A stretch of DNA of 55,669 bases. Origin: Galbibacter marinus. GTDB taxonomy: Bacteria > Bacteroidota > Bacteroidia > Flavobacteriales > Flavobacteriaceae. Every line of letters starts with the position of its first letter. Position 1 is the stretch's first letter. The stretch covers positions 1-55,669 of the forward strand of contig NZ_AMSG01000020.1 of NCBI RefSeq assembly GCF_000300875.1, in the 5' to 3' direction. A program made the translations under genes and the position numbers. Positions 21,207 through 30,578 of this stretch are shown in pieces. The notes under the pieces are model-generated. The model was not told the origin of the DNA, did no database searches, and worked only from the letters and a program-made list of their open reading frames with translations.

Positions 21207-23336
21207 TTAAGCTTCAACTCCTTTTGCTTCCTTAATAACAGCTTCTGCAATATTAGATGGTGTTTCAGCGTAATGTGAGAACTCCATAGTTGAAGTCGCA
21301 CGACCTGAAGAAAGGGTACGTAACGAAGTTACATAACCGAACATTTCAGAAAGTGGCACAATAGCTTTGATCACCTTAGAACCTGCTCTGTCGCTCATGT
21401 CATTAACTTGACCACGACGACGGTTAAGGTCACCTACGATATCTCCCATGTAATCCTCAGGAGTTAATACTTCTAATTTCATAATTGGCTCCATGATCAC
21501 AGATTTTGCAGCTTTAGCAGCAGATCTGAATCCTAGTTTTGCAGCCAATTCGAATGATAATTGATCGGAATCCACATCGTGATAAGAACCATCAAGTAAA
21601 GTAACTTTCATAGCGTCTACTTCGTAACCTGCTAAAGGTCCGTTTTTCATCGCTTCTTTAAATCCTTTCTCTACAGAAGGGATAAATTCTTTTGGTACGT
21701 TACCTCCTTTGATCTCAGATACGAACTCAAGACCTAATTTACCTTCTTCCGCAGGTTCAAGAGCGAATACGATATCAGCAAATTTACCACGTCCACCAGA
21801 TTGTTTTTTGTAAACTTCTCTGTGTTCTGCTCTTTGGGTAATAGCCTCTTTGTATTCAACTTGTGGCTGTCCTTGGTTTACTTCTACCTTAAACTCACGT
21901 CTAAGACGATCGATAATAACGTCTAAGTGAAGCTCACCCATACCAGAGATGATTGTTTGACCTGAAGCCTCATCTGTTCTTGCAGTAAATGTTGGATCTT
22001 CTTCAGATAGTTTAGCAAGTGCCATACCCATCTTATCAACATCAGCCTTTGTTTTAGGCTCAACTGCAATACCGATTACTGGGTCAGGGAAATCCATGCT
22101 TTCCAATACGATTGGTGACTTTTCATCAGATAAGGTATCACCAGTTTTGATGTCCTTAAATCCAACTGCAGCTCCAATATCTCCAGCCTCAATAAAGTCA
22201 ATAGAATTTTGCTTGTTTGAGTGCATTTGGTAGATACGTGAAATACGCTCCTTTTTACCAGATCTGTTGTTTAACACATAAGATCCAGCATCTAATCTAC
22301 CTGAATATGCACGGAAGAATGCTAAACGACCAACGAAAGGATCGGTAGCAATTTTGAAAGCCAATGCAGCAAATGGCGCATCAACACTTGGCTTACGTAC
22401 GATTTCTTCTCCAGTGTCAGGGTGTGTACCTACGATACCTTCCTTATCTACTGGTGAAGGTAAATAACGACAAACTGCGTCTAATAAGAATTGAACTCCT
22501 TTGTTTTTAAAGGAAGAACCACATACCATTGGGATGATAGCTCTATCCATAACAGCAGCTCTTAGAGCAGCGTGTACTTCTTCTTCTGTAATAGAGTCTT
22601 CGTCTTCGAAAAACTTCTCCATAAGGGCTTCATCATACTCAGCAACTTGCTCGATAAGCATTGCTCTGTATTCTTTCACCTCATCTACCATATCAGCAGG
22701 GATATCCACTACGTCAAAAGTAGAACCGAAGTTATCTTCATGCCATACTACAGCTCTGTTTTTTACTAAGTCAACGATACCTTTAAAATCAGCTTCGTCA
22801 CCGATTGGCAAAACAATTGGAACTCCATTAGAACCCAACATTTCTTTCACCTGGTTAACCACGCTTAAGAAGTTAGATCCCTGACGGTCCATTTTGTTAA
22901 CAAACCCAATTCGAGGCACATCGTATTGGTCTGCCAATCTCCAGTTAGTTTCAGATTGAGGCTCAACACCGTCAACTGCACTAAACAAGAAAACTAACCC
23001 ATCCAATACACGTAATGAACGACTCACCTCAACGGTGAAATCCACGTGACCGGGAGTATCGATAATGTTAAAGTTATAACTGTGTGTATCCGGAGTTGGC
23101 TCCGCATTCTCCATAGGGAAATTCCAAGTACAAGTCGTTGCTGCTGAAGTAATAGTAATTCCACGCTCTTGCTCTTGCTCCATCCAGTCCATCGTTGCTG
23201 AACCGTCGTGAGTTTCTCCAATTTTATGAGATACCCCTGTGTAGAACAAGATACGCTCTGTGGTTGTTGTCTTACCAGCATCAATGTGCGCTGCAATTCC
23301 TATGTTTCTTGTATATTTTAAATCTCTTTGTGCCAT
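21207..23336 (-). CDS. fusA: Translation elongation factor G
   Basis: The GTPase that drives tRNA-mRNA translocation and ribosome recycling. The 709-residue protein has the GTPase domain first ([16 protein letters not shown]-loop, [11 protein letters not shown] switch, [15 protein letters not shown]), then domains II-V with the [14 protein letters not shown] signature. It sits between rpsG (8-base gap) and rpsJ. No tuf gene follows; tuf is elsewhere. Confidence 0.98.
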   Translation of the reverse strand: MAQRDLKYTRNIGIAAHIDAGKTTTTERILFYTGVSHKIGETHDGSATMDWMEQEQERGITITSAATTCTWNFPMENAEPTPDTHSYNFNIIDTPGHVDFTVEVSRSLRVLDGLVFLFSAVDGVEPQSETNWRLADQYDVPRIGFVNKMDRQGSNFLSVVNQVKEMLGSNGVPIVLPIGDEADFKGIVDLVKNRAVVWHEDNFGSTFDVVDIPADMVDEVKEYRAMLIEQVAEYDEALMEKFFEDEDSITEEEVHAALRAAVMDRAIIPMVCGSSFKNKGVQFLLDAVCRYLPSPVDKEGIVGTHPDTGEEIVRKPSVDAPFAALAFKIATDPFVGRLAFFRAYSGRLDAGSYVLNNRSGKKERISRIYQMHSNKQNSIDFIEAGDIGAAVGFKDIKTGDTLSDEKSPIVLESMDFPDPVIGIAVEPKTKADVDKMGMALAKLSEEDPTFTARTDEASGQTIISGMGELHLDVIIDRLRREFKVEVNQGQPQVEYKEAITQRAEHREVYKKQSGGRGKFADIVFALEPAEEGKLGLEFVSEIKGGNVPKEFIPSVEKGFKEAMKNGPLAGYEVDAMKVTLLDGSYHDVDSDQLSFELAAKLGFRSAAKAAKSVIMEPIMKLEVLTPEDYMGDIVGDLNRRRGQVNDMSDRAGSKVIKAIVPLSEMFGYVTSLRTLSSGRATSTMEFSHYAETPSNIAEAVIKEAKGVEA

Positions 23337-23344
23337 CTTACGTA

Positions 23345-23821
23345 TTAAAATCTAAAGTGTGAGAATGCTTTATTTGCTTCAGCCATCTTATGAGTATCAA
23401 CTCTCTTCTTAACTGCTGCACCTTCTTCTTTAGAAGCCGCTAACACCTCAGAAGCTAATTTAAGAGCCATTGATTTGTCATTTCTCTTACGAGAATAACT
23501 AATCAACCACTTCATAGCCATTGATACTTTTCTATCTGGTCTGATCTGCATAGGAATCTGGAATGTGGCACCACCCACACGACGACTTCTCACCTCAACA
23601 TGTGGCATTACGTTTGACAACGCATCTTTCCAAACTTCCAAAGCAGTTTTTTCTTCATCTTGTTTTTTCTCCTCCACAATATCCATTGCGTCGTAGAAAA
23701 TCTTGAATGCTACAGACTTTTTACCATCCCACATCATCATGTTAACAAAACGTGTAACTAGCTGATCGTTAAATCTCGGATCTGGTAAAAGAGGTCTCTT
23801 TTTGGCCTGTCTTTTTCTCAT
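23345..23821 (-). CDS. rpsG: 30S ribosomal protein S7
   Basis: S7 organises the head of the small subunit and in E. coli represses the str operon. The 158 residues contain the signature [22 protein letters not shown] near the start (family position 20-45) and [21 protein letters not shown]. It follows rpsL after 22 bases. Confidence 0.98.
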   Translation of the reverse strand: MRKRQAKKRPLLPDPRFNDQLVTRFVNMMMWDGKKSVAFKIFYDAMDIVEEKKQDEEKTALEVWKDALSNVMPHVEVRSRRVGGATFQIPMQIRPDRKVSMAMKWLISYSRKRNDKSMALKLASEVLAASKEEGAAVKKRVDTHKMAEANKAFSHFRF

Positions 23822-23843
23822 TTCTTCTTTTTAAAAGTTTTAA

Positions 23844-24218
23844 TTACTTTTTAGGGCGTTTTGCACCGTATTTTGATCTACGTTGCGTTCTTCCTTGAAC
23901 TCCAGCAGTATCCAATGCACCGCGAACGATGTGATATCTAACTCCTGGCAAATCCTTTACCCTTCCGCCTCTAACTAATACTATCGAGTGCTCCTGTAAA
24001 TTGTGTCCTTCTCCAGGAATGTAAGCATTCACTTCTTTACCATTGGTAAGACGAACCCTTGCAACTTTACGCATTGCAGAGTTAGGCTTCTTAGGTGTAG
24101 TAGTATAAACACGCGTACAAACCCCTCTTCTTTGAGGACACGAATCCAAAGCAACCGATTTACTCTTCTTAGTAAGTGTGGTTCTTCCTTTTCGTACTAA
24201 TTGTGAAATTGTTGGCAT
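23844..24218 (-). CDS. rpsL: 30S ribosomal protein S12
   Basis: S12 sits at the decoding centre. The 124-residue frame begins [12 protein letters not shown]. The stretch [19 protein letters not shown] holds the first loop where streptomycin-resistance changes occur; the lysine of KKPNSA is wild type. The second loop [10 protein letters not shown] is also normal. It is the first gene of the ribosomal supercluster, behind a consensus promoter about 100 bases upstream. Confidence 0.98.
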   Translation of the reverse strand: MPTISQLVRKGRTTLTKKSKSVALDSCPQRRGVCTRVYTTTPKKPNSAMRKVARVRLTNGKEVNAYIPGEGHNLQEHSIVLVRGGRVKDLPGVRYHIVRGALDTAGVQGRTQRRSKYGAKRPKK

Positions 24219-24317
24219 AATCTACTTAACAATAATTATGTTTTTTTATTAATCAAATCCCTATAAATCAATGGTTTCCAGTTATCGACTAGACACACTT
24301 TTGATTTAAAAGGGTGG

Positions 24318-24348
24318 CAAAGGTAAATATATTTATTTATAAATCAAA
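24318..24348 (-). promoter_or_regulatory. Consensus Bacteroidota promoter of rpsL
   Basis: On the minus strand TTTG (24345-24348), exactly 19 bases, then TACCTTTG (24318-24325), matching the -33 TTTG and -7 TAnnTTTG boxes of Bacteroidota. The spacer is almost pure A/T. Transcription would begin near 24311, giving a leader of about 90 bases before rpsL. Confidence 0.8.
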
Positions 24349-24432
24349 CGCATAATTGATTAATTTTCAATAAAATCTCTTCGGTATCAATGAAGTACGA
24401 TTTTGTATAAAATGGAAAAATCGACAATTTCA

Positions 24433-25605
24433 TTAGTATCCTAAGAATATCCACCCCGTGGTTGCTTTTGTATTATTTCCTAAATCTAAAATGTAAAAAT
24501 AAACTCCTGCTGGTAAGGGATCACTTTTATTAAGGGTCCAATTTGAATTACTGTATCCCCTCCAACTATTATCGTAGCCTTGTTTTGAGTATACCAAAGA
24601 TCCATCTTTATCATAGACCTTTAATATATTATTCGGATACTGTTCTATACAGCGAATGACAAAGGTATCATTATTTCCATCATTATTAGGTGTGAAGATC
24701 TCAAAAACCTTTACGCATGTTGCCTCTACTGATGCGCTTGATACATTATTACTGGCTTTAAAATCCTCTGGCTCTGAATGTATCAACTCTGCCGTGTTTT
24801 GATAAACCTGACCCTCCACAAGGCGGGCTCGAAGTTTTAGCTGCTCACTAGCCTCTGGGGCTAACTCTACGATTTCCCATAAACCAGATACACTACTATA
24901 GCGACCAGAAGTCAACTGATGATCCTCATAGAGGTATCCGTCTGGAAGCTGTTCTTTAATAACGAGATTCTCGCCCTTTACTTTTGAATTGTTGCTAACA
25001 ATTATGGTAAAGTTTACTTGAGTATCCATGGCAGCTTCTACCGCATCAACGCTTTTATCAATAGCGATATCCAGACAAGCATCCATAATGATTTGTACGG
25101 AATAATTTAAGCCAGTTGACATACTCTTTGCATAATATGTTACACCATCTATTAGTGGCGCATCAGCTGACAGGCTGTTTTGCCCTCCCTTGTCCGAGAA
25201 CCAAATCAAATCATCCACGCCGATATCAATATCTAAAACAGTGGGAGTTGATAGCTCACAGAAATGCTCGATACTATGCTCAGTGTCTGTAGCTCGAAAG
25301 ATTACCTCAACAAGGTTGGATTGCACCGAGGCACATTGAAAATCATTATATGCAATGGCGCTATATATCCCTGGCTCTGTAACCATATAATAGGAATCTG
25401 TAGCATGGTCAATAATTTGATCATCTTGTAACCAAACATAACTGGTGGCTCCTTCTGAGAAGACATTTAAACGTACAGATTCTCCAGGGTTTACTTGAAC
25501 TTGTTGCATGTTGGATTGCCCATAAACATCCCCGACAACCGCAACAAAGACCATCATAAACCCCAGAGCTATTCTGAGATAATTATAAAAACAATTGCCC
25601 TGCAT
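24433..25605 (-). CDS. Secreted protein with DUF11-like and type-B T9SS sorting domain
   Basis: A 390-residue exported protein. Residues 1-30 are a signal peptide (hydrophobic ALGFMMVFVAVVGDVYG). About 31-170 look like two Ig-like modules. About 173-295 is a DUF11-like domain (VNFTIIVSNNSK, LPDGYLYEDH). The last 92 residues are a gliding-motility-type (type B) C-terminal sorting domain, with FEIFTPNNDGNNDTFVIR and LPAGVYFYILDL. Both of the last two domains match the tail of the giant adhesin, including the IEQYPN stretch, so they probably share an origin. Such proteins are secreted by T9SS with a PorP/SprF partner. It is the last gene of a minus-strand series and ends about 210 bases before rpsL. 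Confidence 0.88.
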   Translation of the reverse strand: MQGNCFYNYLRIALGFMMVFVAVVGDVYGQSNMQQVQVNPGESVRLNVFSEGATSYVWLQDDQIIDHATDSYYMVTEPGIYSAIAYNDFQCASVQSNLVEVIFRATDTEHSIEHFCELSTPTVLDIDIGVDDLIWFSDKGGQNSLSADAPLIDGVTYYAKSMSTGLNYSVQIIMDACLDIAIDKSVDAVEAAMDTQVNFTIIVSNNSKVKGENLVIKEQLPDGYLYEDHQLTSGRYSSVSGLWEIVELAPEASEQLKLRARLVEGQVYQNTAELIHSEPEDFKASNNVSSASVEATCVKVFEIFTPNNDGNNDTFVIRCIEQYPNNILKVYDKDGSLVYSKQGYDNSWRGYSNSNWTLNKSDPLPAGVYFYILDLGNNTKATTGWIFLGY

Positions 25606-25683
25606 ACTCCTTTAATGTAAAGACTCATAAAACCTATAGGCAACTAAGTACCCTCCTCATTCAAGTTTAATACTAGGCTAAGT

Positions 25684-26565
25684 TTATTCTGTAGCGGAAC
25701 CTATAGTAATGGTAGGTGCACCAGGTATTGGAGTAACTACTACTTCTAATGGGTTTCCAGTTTCATCGTCAACTGCATCGGTAAATACCACGTATTCTCT
25801 GGTTCCATCATCTGCTTTTACGGCATAGGTAACTTCGACATAAAATGTATAGGTTCCCTCCTCAGCAAGAGTAACATCATAGGTTGCAGTGTCCCCAAGA
25901 TCAATTGGATTAGCCGTACCTCCATCTAAATTGGCATACCAATTATAATTAACTGTAAAATCACTTCCAGCTGGATTAGTATAACCATTTGAATTACCTG
26001 TGTAGTCTGCTGTAATATTATCTACTGACAACTGGATTGGAGTTGCTGGAATATCATCCACACAATATCCTGCTGGATTTCCATTGAGTGCCGCTGCGGA
26101 GGTCACCTCAAGCTCAGGCAATACAAATAAAATGATATCCTCATACTGGCTAGATTGACAAGTTACCGTTCCATCACCATTATCCACCAAACCATAAACT
26201 CTGTATTTATGATATCCTGGAGCTAACCCAGTAGCAGTTAGATTTATCGTAGTTTCACCAGTGATAAGAGTTTCGGTTCCATCAAAAGAGACCGTATTCC
26301 ACTCATAAGAAGAAAATGTATTTCCAGCTCCATCATCTGTAGAAGCATTCAAAGTAATAGAAGGACCGTTTGTGGTAGGATTGTAAAACAACACTGCCTG
26401 ATCTACAATGGTCACATCAGTTGCATCGCTACTTATAGTTCCTACGTCTAAATCAGCAGGTGTACTAATGGGCGAAGTAAAGGTTGGGGCTTGCGCGCTA
26501 GCCGGTGCAATTACAAATAATAGCGCGGCCGCTAAAAGACTGAATAAGATGGTACTTGTTCTCAT
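25684..26565 (-). CDS. Secreted Ig-like protein of unknown function
   Basis: A 293-residue protein with a clear signal peptide (LFSLLAAALLFVIAPASAQA). The rest is beta-rich, acidic, and reads as two Ig-like modules (about 30-150 and 160-275), with YEWNTVSF and YNWYANLD as the tryptophan-containing strands. It ends abruptly in a linker, TPIPGAPTITIG, which in larger flavobacterial proteins joins one module to the next, and has no sorting domain. It lies 30 bases after the preceding gene and 78 bases before the next. I do not recognise a named family. It may be an accessory subunit of the surface structure encoded around it. Confidence 0.72.
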   Translation of the reverse strand: MRTSTILFSLLAAALLFVIAPASAQAPTFTSPISTPADLDVGTISSDATDVTIVDQAVLFYNPTTNGPSITLNASTDDGAGNTFSSYEWNTVSFDGTETLITGETTINLTATGLAPGYHKYRVYGLVDNGDGTVTCQSSQYEDIILFVLPELEVTSAAALNGNPAGYCVDDIPATPIQLSVDNITADYTGNSNGYTNPAGSDFTVNYNWYANLDGGTANPIDLGDTATYDVTLAEEGTYTFYVEVTYAVKADDGTREYVVFTDAVDDETGNPLEVVVTPIPGAPTITIGSATE

Positions 26566-26595
26566 AATGATAGATTTTGAATTTATTGAGTTTAT

Positions 26596-27441
26596 TTAAT
26601 TTTCATTGACGTTTAAATCAATTTCTGGGTATCCCGGTTTGGGATAGATCACAATGTCAAATGCTGTTCTAGAAGAGGTAAACGCTGTACCTCCTTCCAC
26701 AGCTTCTAAATAATAAGTTCCAGTAGTCAAATCTTCCTCTGGAATTGAAAGTACATCCGTGGTACCACTATAGATAAGATTACCTTCGGTAAGAGCGTCA
26801 TAAACTCTATAAGTATAACCTGACTGGAAATTAGAAATACTAATCAAAGCGGACTCACCTTGACATACATATACTGTAGTAAATTCCACGGTAGGTGGTG
26901 TGATAAAAAAGGCGTAGAACAATTCCGCAAAAGGACCTATACCAATAAGAGCGCTTAATCTAATTTGCACTCCATCAGTAGGAACGCTAGTAGCTGGTAT
27001 TGGAACAATAACTTCCCCAGAGTCCTCAGCTTCATCCAACCCTAATAGTCCTAACAATGTTGAACCAGTATATATGTCTCCCTCAGTCTGATTCAATCCA
27101 CCATCAGTACGTTGAACATTAAAAACATTGGAAAGACCTAGAAGCGCTCCTCCGTACCTAAACCTTATCATTATTGGAGCAGTTGGCTCTGGCTTAAGTG
27201 TACCTGTAAATTGTAAGTTTTGCCTGGCAGTCCCAATAGAACCTATTAATCCTACGTTTACTTGTAATCTCGAATAATTAGTTAGATCAGGATCTGAAGC
27301 AAAACTTGGATTAATTACATTTGCTAATAATATGGTATAGCTGTCTTCTTCAAAATTCGCATACACCCTCTGGCTATAAGTAGTTTGAATACTTACAGCA
27401 AAAATTGAAACAATAATTAAAGCAAGACAAACTGACTTCAT
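26596..27441 (-). CDS. Secreted protein, module related to the adhesin N-terminal repeats
   Basis: A 281-residue protein with a signal peptide ending at TTYSQ. Residues of about 30-185 hold a module with a pattern (VINPSFA, NYSRLQV, then an APIMIRFRYGGALLGLS segment) like the four N-terminal repeats of the giant adhesin. About 187-265 is an Ig-like module (YVCQGESALISI, GYTYRVYD). It ends in a Pro-rich linker, IYPKPGYPEIDL, without a sorting domain, just like the next gene. A 216-base gap separates it from the OmpA-like gene upstream, so it may have its own promoter, though no consensus box was found. Function unknown; the domain link is my inference. Confidence 0.7.
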   Translation of the reverse strand: MKSVCLALIIVSIFAVSIQTTYSQRVYANFEEDSYTILLANVINPSFASDPDLTNYSRLQVNVGLIGSIGTARQNLQFTGTLKPEPTAPIMIRFRYGGALLGLSNVFNVQRTDGGLNQTEGDIYTGSTLLGLLGLDEAEDSGEVIVPIPATSVPTDGVQIRLSALIGIGPFAELFYAFFITPPTVEFTTVYVCQGESALISISNFQSGYTYRVYDALTEGNLIYSGTTDVLSIPEEDLTTGTYYLEAVEGGTAFTSSRTAFDIVIYPKPGYPEIDLNVNEN

Positions 27442-27657
27442 CTTTTAAAAAGGTTTTAAGGGAGGTTTCAAAATGCACTGCGGTTTTCCTAATAAAAGGT
27501 TGCCTTCCGTAATAGGTATTGTTTAGGTTAACCATACTACTGAAAGACAACCAATTACTCTCAAAAAATGATATGAGGTAACAAAAACTACATTACATAA
27601 TAGAAGCGCATATCGCTTATTTTTTAATTTTCATCATTTAAGAATTCTCTAATTAGT

Positions 27658-29586
27658 TTATTCTTGAATAATGATAAAATTCGATCTCCTGTTTAATGCA
27701 TGATCTCCATCGCTACATTTGACCCCGTTAGAGCATTTGTTAAGAAGTCTTTTTTCTCCAAAACCTCTCGCGCCTTCTATTCTTGATCTATCAACCCCAT
27801 TGGCAATCAGATAACGTTTGGTGTTCTCTGCCCTTGCATTGGAAAGACTTAGATTATAGTCATCCGATCCCCTACTATCTGTATGAGACTCTATGAGAAT
27901 TCTCATCTCTGGAAATTCCTTTAAGACGTAGAACACCTTTTCTAAAGCTAATTCAGCCTTAGGGGTAATATCGGACTTGTCGTATTCAAAATAAATAGGA
28001 TCAACATCGATCTTTAATAGATCACCTTCTTTGACCGTTAAGCTCTCAAGAGAGGTCAGATAAACATTGTTATCTGTTAATTCTTTATCGGGCTGATCAT
28101 TAGTTTTTGCCAATAGCGTTTCTGAGGTGTATTGCGGCTTTGAAAAGGTTAATTCGTGCGTTCTTTTAAAAGGCAATCTGAGCTGATAGTAGCCATCCTG
28201 GTCACTCTGAGCATTTGTATATACAGTGTCATTTAATATATCTTCCACCACAATGTCGGCAAGAGCAATAGGCTCTTCTGTTTTCTTATCAAGCACCCTA
28301 CCAGAGAAAAGTTGATATTGCATAGGTTCTTTCCGTTTAAAGAAATAGATATCATCATCTCCTTTTCCTAGACTTCGATTGGATGCAAAATAGCCCGTAT
28401 TTTCCTTCGGATCTAAAATCATACTAAAATCATCCATATTACTATTCAGTGCAGGTCCCATATTTAAAGGAACCTCAAAAGTAGTATTGGAAGTCATTAC
28501 ACTAGAAAAGACATCGAGTCCACCTAATCCATAATGTGAATCAGAGGAGAAATACAAAACGCTATCGGTGACAAATGGAAACATTTCTCTTCCAGCAGTA
28601 TTGATCGTCGGACCAAGATTCACGGGATTATCTGCCATCCCATCCTGGAAAATCTCTGCTACATAAATATCGGAAGATCCAAAGCCCCCAGGCATATCAG
28701 ATACAAAATAAAGATACTTACCATCTGCCGATACCGCGGGGTGCCCACAGGAATAATCACTATCATTAAAAGCTAACGACTCAATATTAGTGATTTGATT
28801 TCCGCTGACATAACCCCTTACAATTTCAATATTGGAAACTCCGTCATTGTTTGCTTTAAGATGTTTTTTACTAGAATAGTTTCTAGTGAAATAAACGAAT
28901 TTGCCATCCCTGCTAAAACTTGGTGTTGCATCGTGAAAATTAGTACGAGTATTTGCCCCAAATTTTTTTGGCTTGCTAAGCTCACCATTTTGCTTATTTC
29001 GCTCTGCGATATAAAGGTCTAAAAATGGTTGATTGTTCCACTGATAATAACGGTCCTTTGTAACGGAAGTATCCCTTGAAGAGGTGAATAACAAATAATC
29101 ACCGTGATAGGCAGGTGCAAAATCTGATTTATTTGTATTGATATCCAAATTGTAGATCTTATACAAAGAATCACTTTCTTTTATCTTATCCAAATGTCGC
29201 TTCTGGGTAGCAATTACCTCTAAGCGATCGTAATTATCAGCATAAAACTCCGTAATTAACTTATCCGCTCTATCGTATTTTCTACTAGCTCTGGCGCTTT
29301 GAACATATTTGATCAATGTGCTTTCCTTAATATCCCCGTGCTTGAGGTGATAAAGCTCTTCATACCATTTATAGGCTCTTTGATAATCATTGAGATTAAA
29401 ATAACTATCTCCTAGTCTTTCAAGAGTAATTTCATCAATGGCATCGGCTTCAGCAATAGATTTCTCATACATTGCTGCGGCTTCTTTGAAATGGAAATCT
29501 TCAAAGTATTGATCGGCTTTCCAACTACTATTTTGCCCATACAGGCCTAGTTGTATAAATAGAATTAATATTAAAAATTTTCTCAT
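27658..29586 (-). CDS. PorE-like TPR/propeller/carboxypeptidase-regulatory/OmpA protein
   Basis: An envelope protein of 642 residues. After the signal peptide (about 1-17) come TPR-like helices (about 20-130), a PD40/WD40-like propeller (about 165-405; DFAPAYHGDYLLFTSSRD, SFSRDGKFVYFTRN, AVSADGKYLYFVSD), a carboxypeptidase-regulatory-like fold (about 425-510), and an OmpA C-terminal domain (about 530-642) with YFEYDKSDITP and LSNARAENTKRYL. The OmpA domain should bind peptidoglycan. This domain order is that of PorE, a T9SS-associated protein. It starts 11 bases after the PorP/SprF-like gene and so belongs with it. It may tie the outer-membrane apparatus for the adhesin to the cell wall. Confidence 0.9.
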   Translation of the reverse strand: MRKFLILILFIQLGLYGQNSSWKADQYFEDFHFKEAAAMYEKSIAEADAIDEITLERLGDSYFNLNDYQRAYKWYEELYHLKHGDIKESTLIKYVQSARASRKYDRADKLITEFYADNYDRLEVIATQKRHLDKIKESDSLYKIYNLDINTNKSDFAPAYHGDYLLFTSSRDTSVTKDRYYQWNNQPFLDLYIAERNKQNGELSKPKKFGANTRTNFHDATPSFSRDGKFVYFTRNYSSKKHLKANNDGVSNIEIVRGYVSGNQITNIESLAFNDSDYSCGHPAVSADGKYLYFVSDMPGGFGSSDIYVAEIFQDGMADNPVNLGPTINTAGREMFPFVTDSVLYFSSDSHYGLGGLDVFSSVMTSNTTFEVPLNMGPALNSNMDDFSMILDPKENTGYFASNRSLGKGDDDIYFFKRKEPMQYQLFSGRVLDKKTEEPIALADIVVEDILNDTVYTNAQSDQDGYYQLRLPFKRTHELTFSKPQYTSETLLAKTNDQPDKELTDNNVYLTSLESLTVKEGDLLKIDVDPIYFEYDKSDITPKAELALEKVFYVLKEFPEMRILIESHTDSRGSDDYNLSLSNARAENTKRYLIANGVDRSRIEGARGFGEKRLLNKCSNGVKCSDGDHALNRRSNFIIIQE

Positions 29587-29597
29587 CGTCTTTGGTA

Positions 29598-30527
29598 TTA
29601 GAAGAATCTTGGTGATCTTGCACGTGCATCAAACAGTGGCAAAGTGTATTTCAACATGATTTCATGTGAACCGTCATTGTACTTATTGAGTTCCGTAGTG
29701 GAGTAATCATAGGCATAGCCCACAAAGAAACTCCTAGATATATGAAACCCTAACAAGGCACTAAGCGCATCGTTAAATCTATAGGATACACCAGCTGTAA
29801 ATCGTTCTTGTAAAAGCACATTTAAAGACAAGTCTACTGTAATTGGAGCTCCATCATTGTATTTAAGCAAAGTGGATGGCTTGAGTTTAAAATCAGGTGA
29901 TATATCAAAGACATACCCCCCTAATAAATAGAACTGAGTGGTCTTATCGATCACAAGCTCTTGGTCATTATCAAAGGTTTCTGTCTTTATAAAATTAGGC
30001 GTGGAAAGCCCAACATACCAACGATCTCCATATAAATAAGCTCCAGCCCCAATAATTGGCGTAACGTTTGACAAGTTATTATTGAGGATTGGATCATTAG
30101 GGTTCGCATAGGAACCCTCAGACCAATCTACATTTAAAATGTCTACTCCAAAATTCATCCCAAATGACAAATTCATTCTGTAAGAAAGCGGAATACTATA
30201 GGAAAACACCCCGTTGATATCGAGATCATTAGAAGGTCCAATGTTCTCATTGATCATCGTGAGCCCTACTCCAATTCTTCGACCAGTTCTACCTGCAATT
30301 GTCAAAGATTGTGTGGATGGAGCTCCATCTATACCTACCCATTGTGAACGGTGAATAAGTCCAGCCTCTAGTCTATTGTCCGTGACATATCCTGAGTTCA
30401 AGCTCAACGGATTGTACATATATTGAGTAAACTGATGTTGTTGCTGTCCCGAAACTAGTTCCACACTAGCGAAAAATGCTAATAACAGTAACAGTGCGTT
30501 TGTTGTATATGTGTTTATAATTTTCAT
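29598..30527 (-). CDS. PorP/SprF-family outer-membrane protein
   Basis: A 309-residue beta-barrel protein with a signal peptide (ALLLLLAFFASVELVSG). The N-terminal signature QFTQYMYNPLSLNSGY, followed by LIHRSQWVGIDGAPSTQ, identifies the PorP/SprF family. In Flavobacterium johnsoniae SprF is needed for secretion of the adhesin SprB, and PorP-like proteins generally go with type-B sorting-domain cargo. Here it lies 51 bases after the giant adhesin stop and 11 bases before the OmpA-like gene, so it is most simply the dedicated partner of that adhesin. It could also serve the smaller cargo at 24433-25605. Confidence 0.92.
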   Translation of the reverse strand: MKIINTYTTNALLLLLAFFASVELVSGQQQHQFTQYMYNPLSLNSGYVTDNRLEAGLIHRSQWVGIDGAPSTQSLTIAGRTGRRIGVGLTMINENIGPSNDLDINGVFSYSIPLSYRMNLSFGMNFGVDILNVDWSEGSYANPNDPILNNNLSNVTPIIGAGAYLYGDRWYVGLSTPNFIKTETFDNDQELVIDKTTQFYLLGGYVFDISPDFKLKPSTLLKYNDGAPITVDLSLNVLLQERFTAGVSYRFNDALSALLGFHISRSFFVGYAYDYSTTELNKYNDGSHEIMLKYTLPLFDARARSPRFF

Positions 30528-30578
30528 GAGTTTATATTTTAATAAGCATTTTTAAATGAATGATTAATACGTTTTTAG

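Noticed and set aside
24360-24410. Hairpin-like AAAATC/GATTTT arms after the small T9SS cargo gene
   Set aside because: The stem has several mismatches and the T run is short; too weak to call a terminator.
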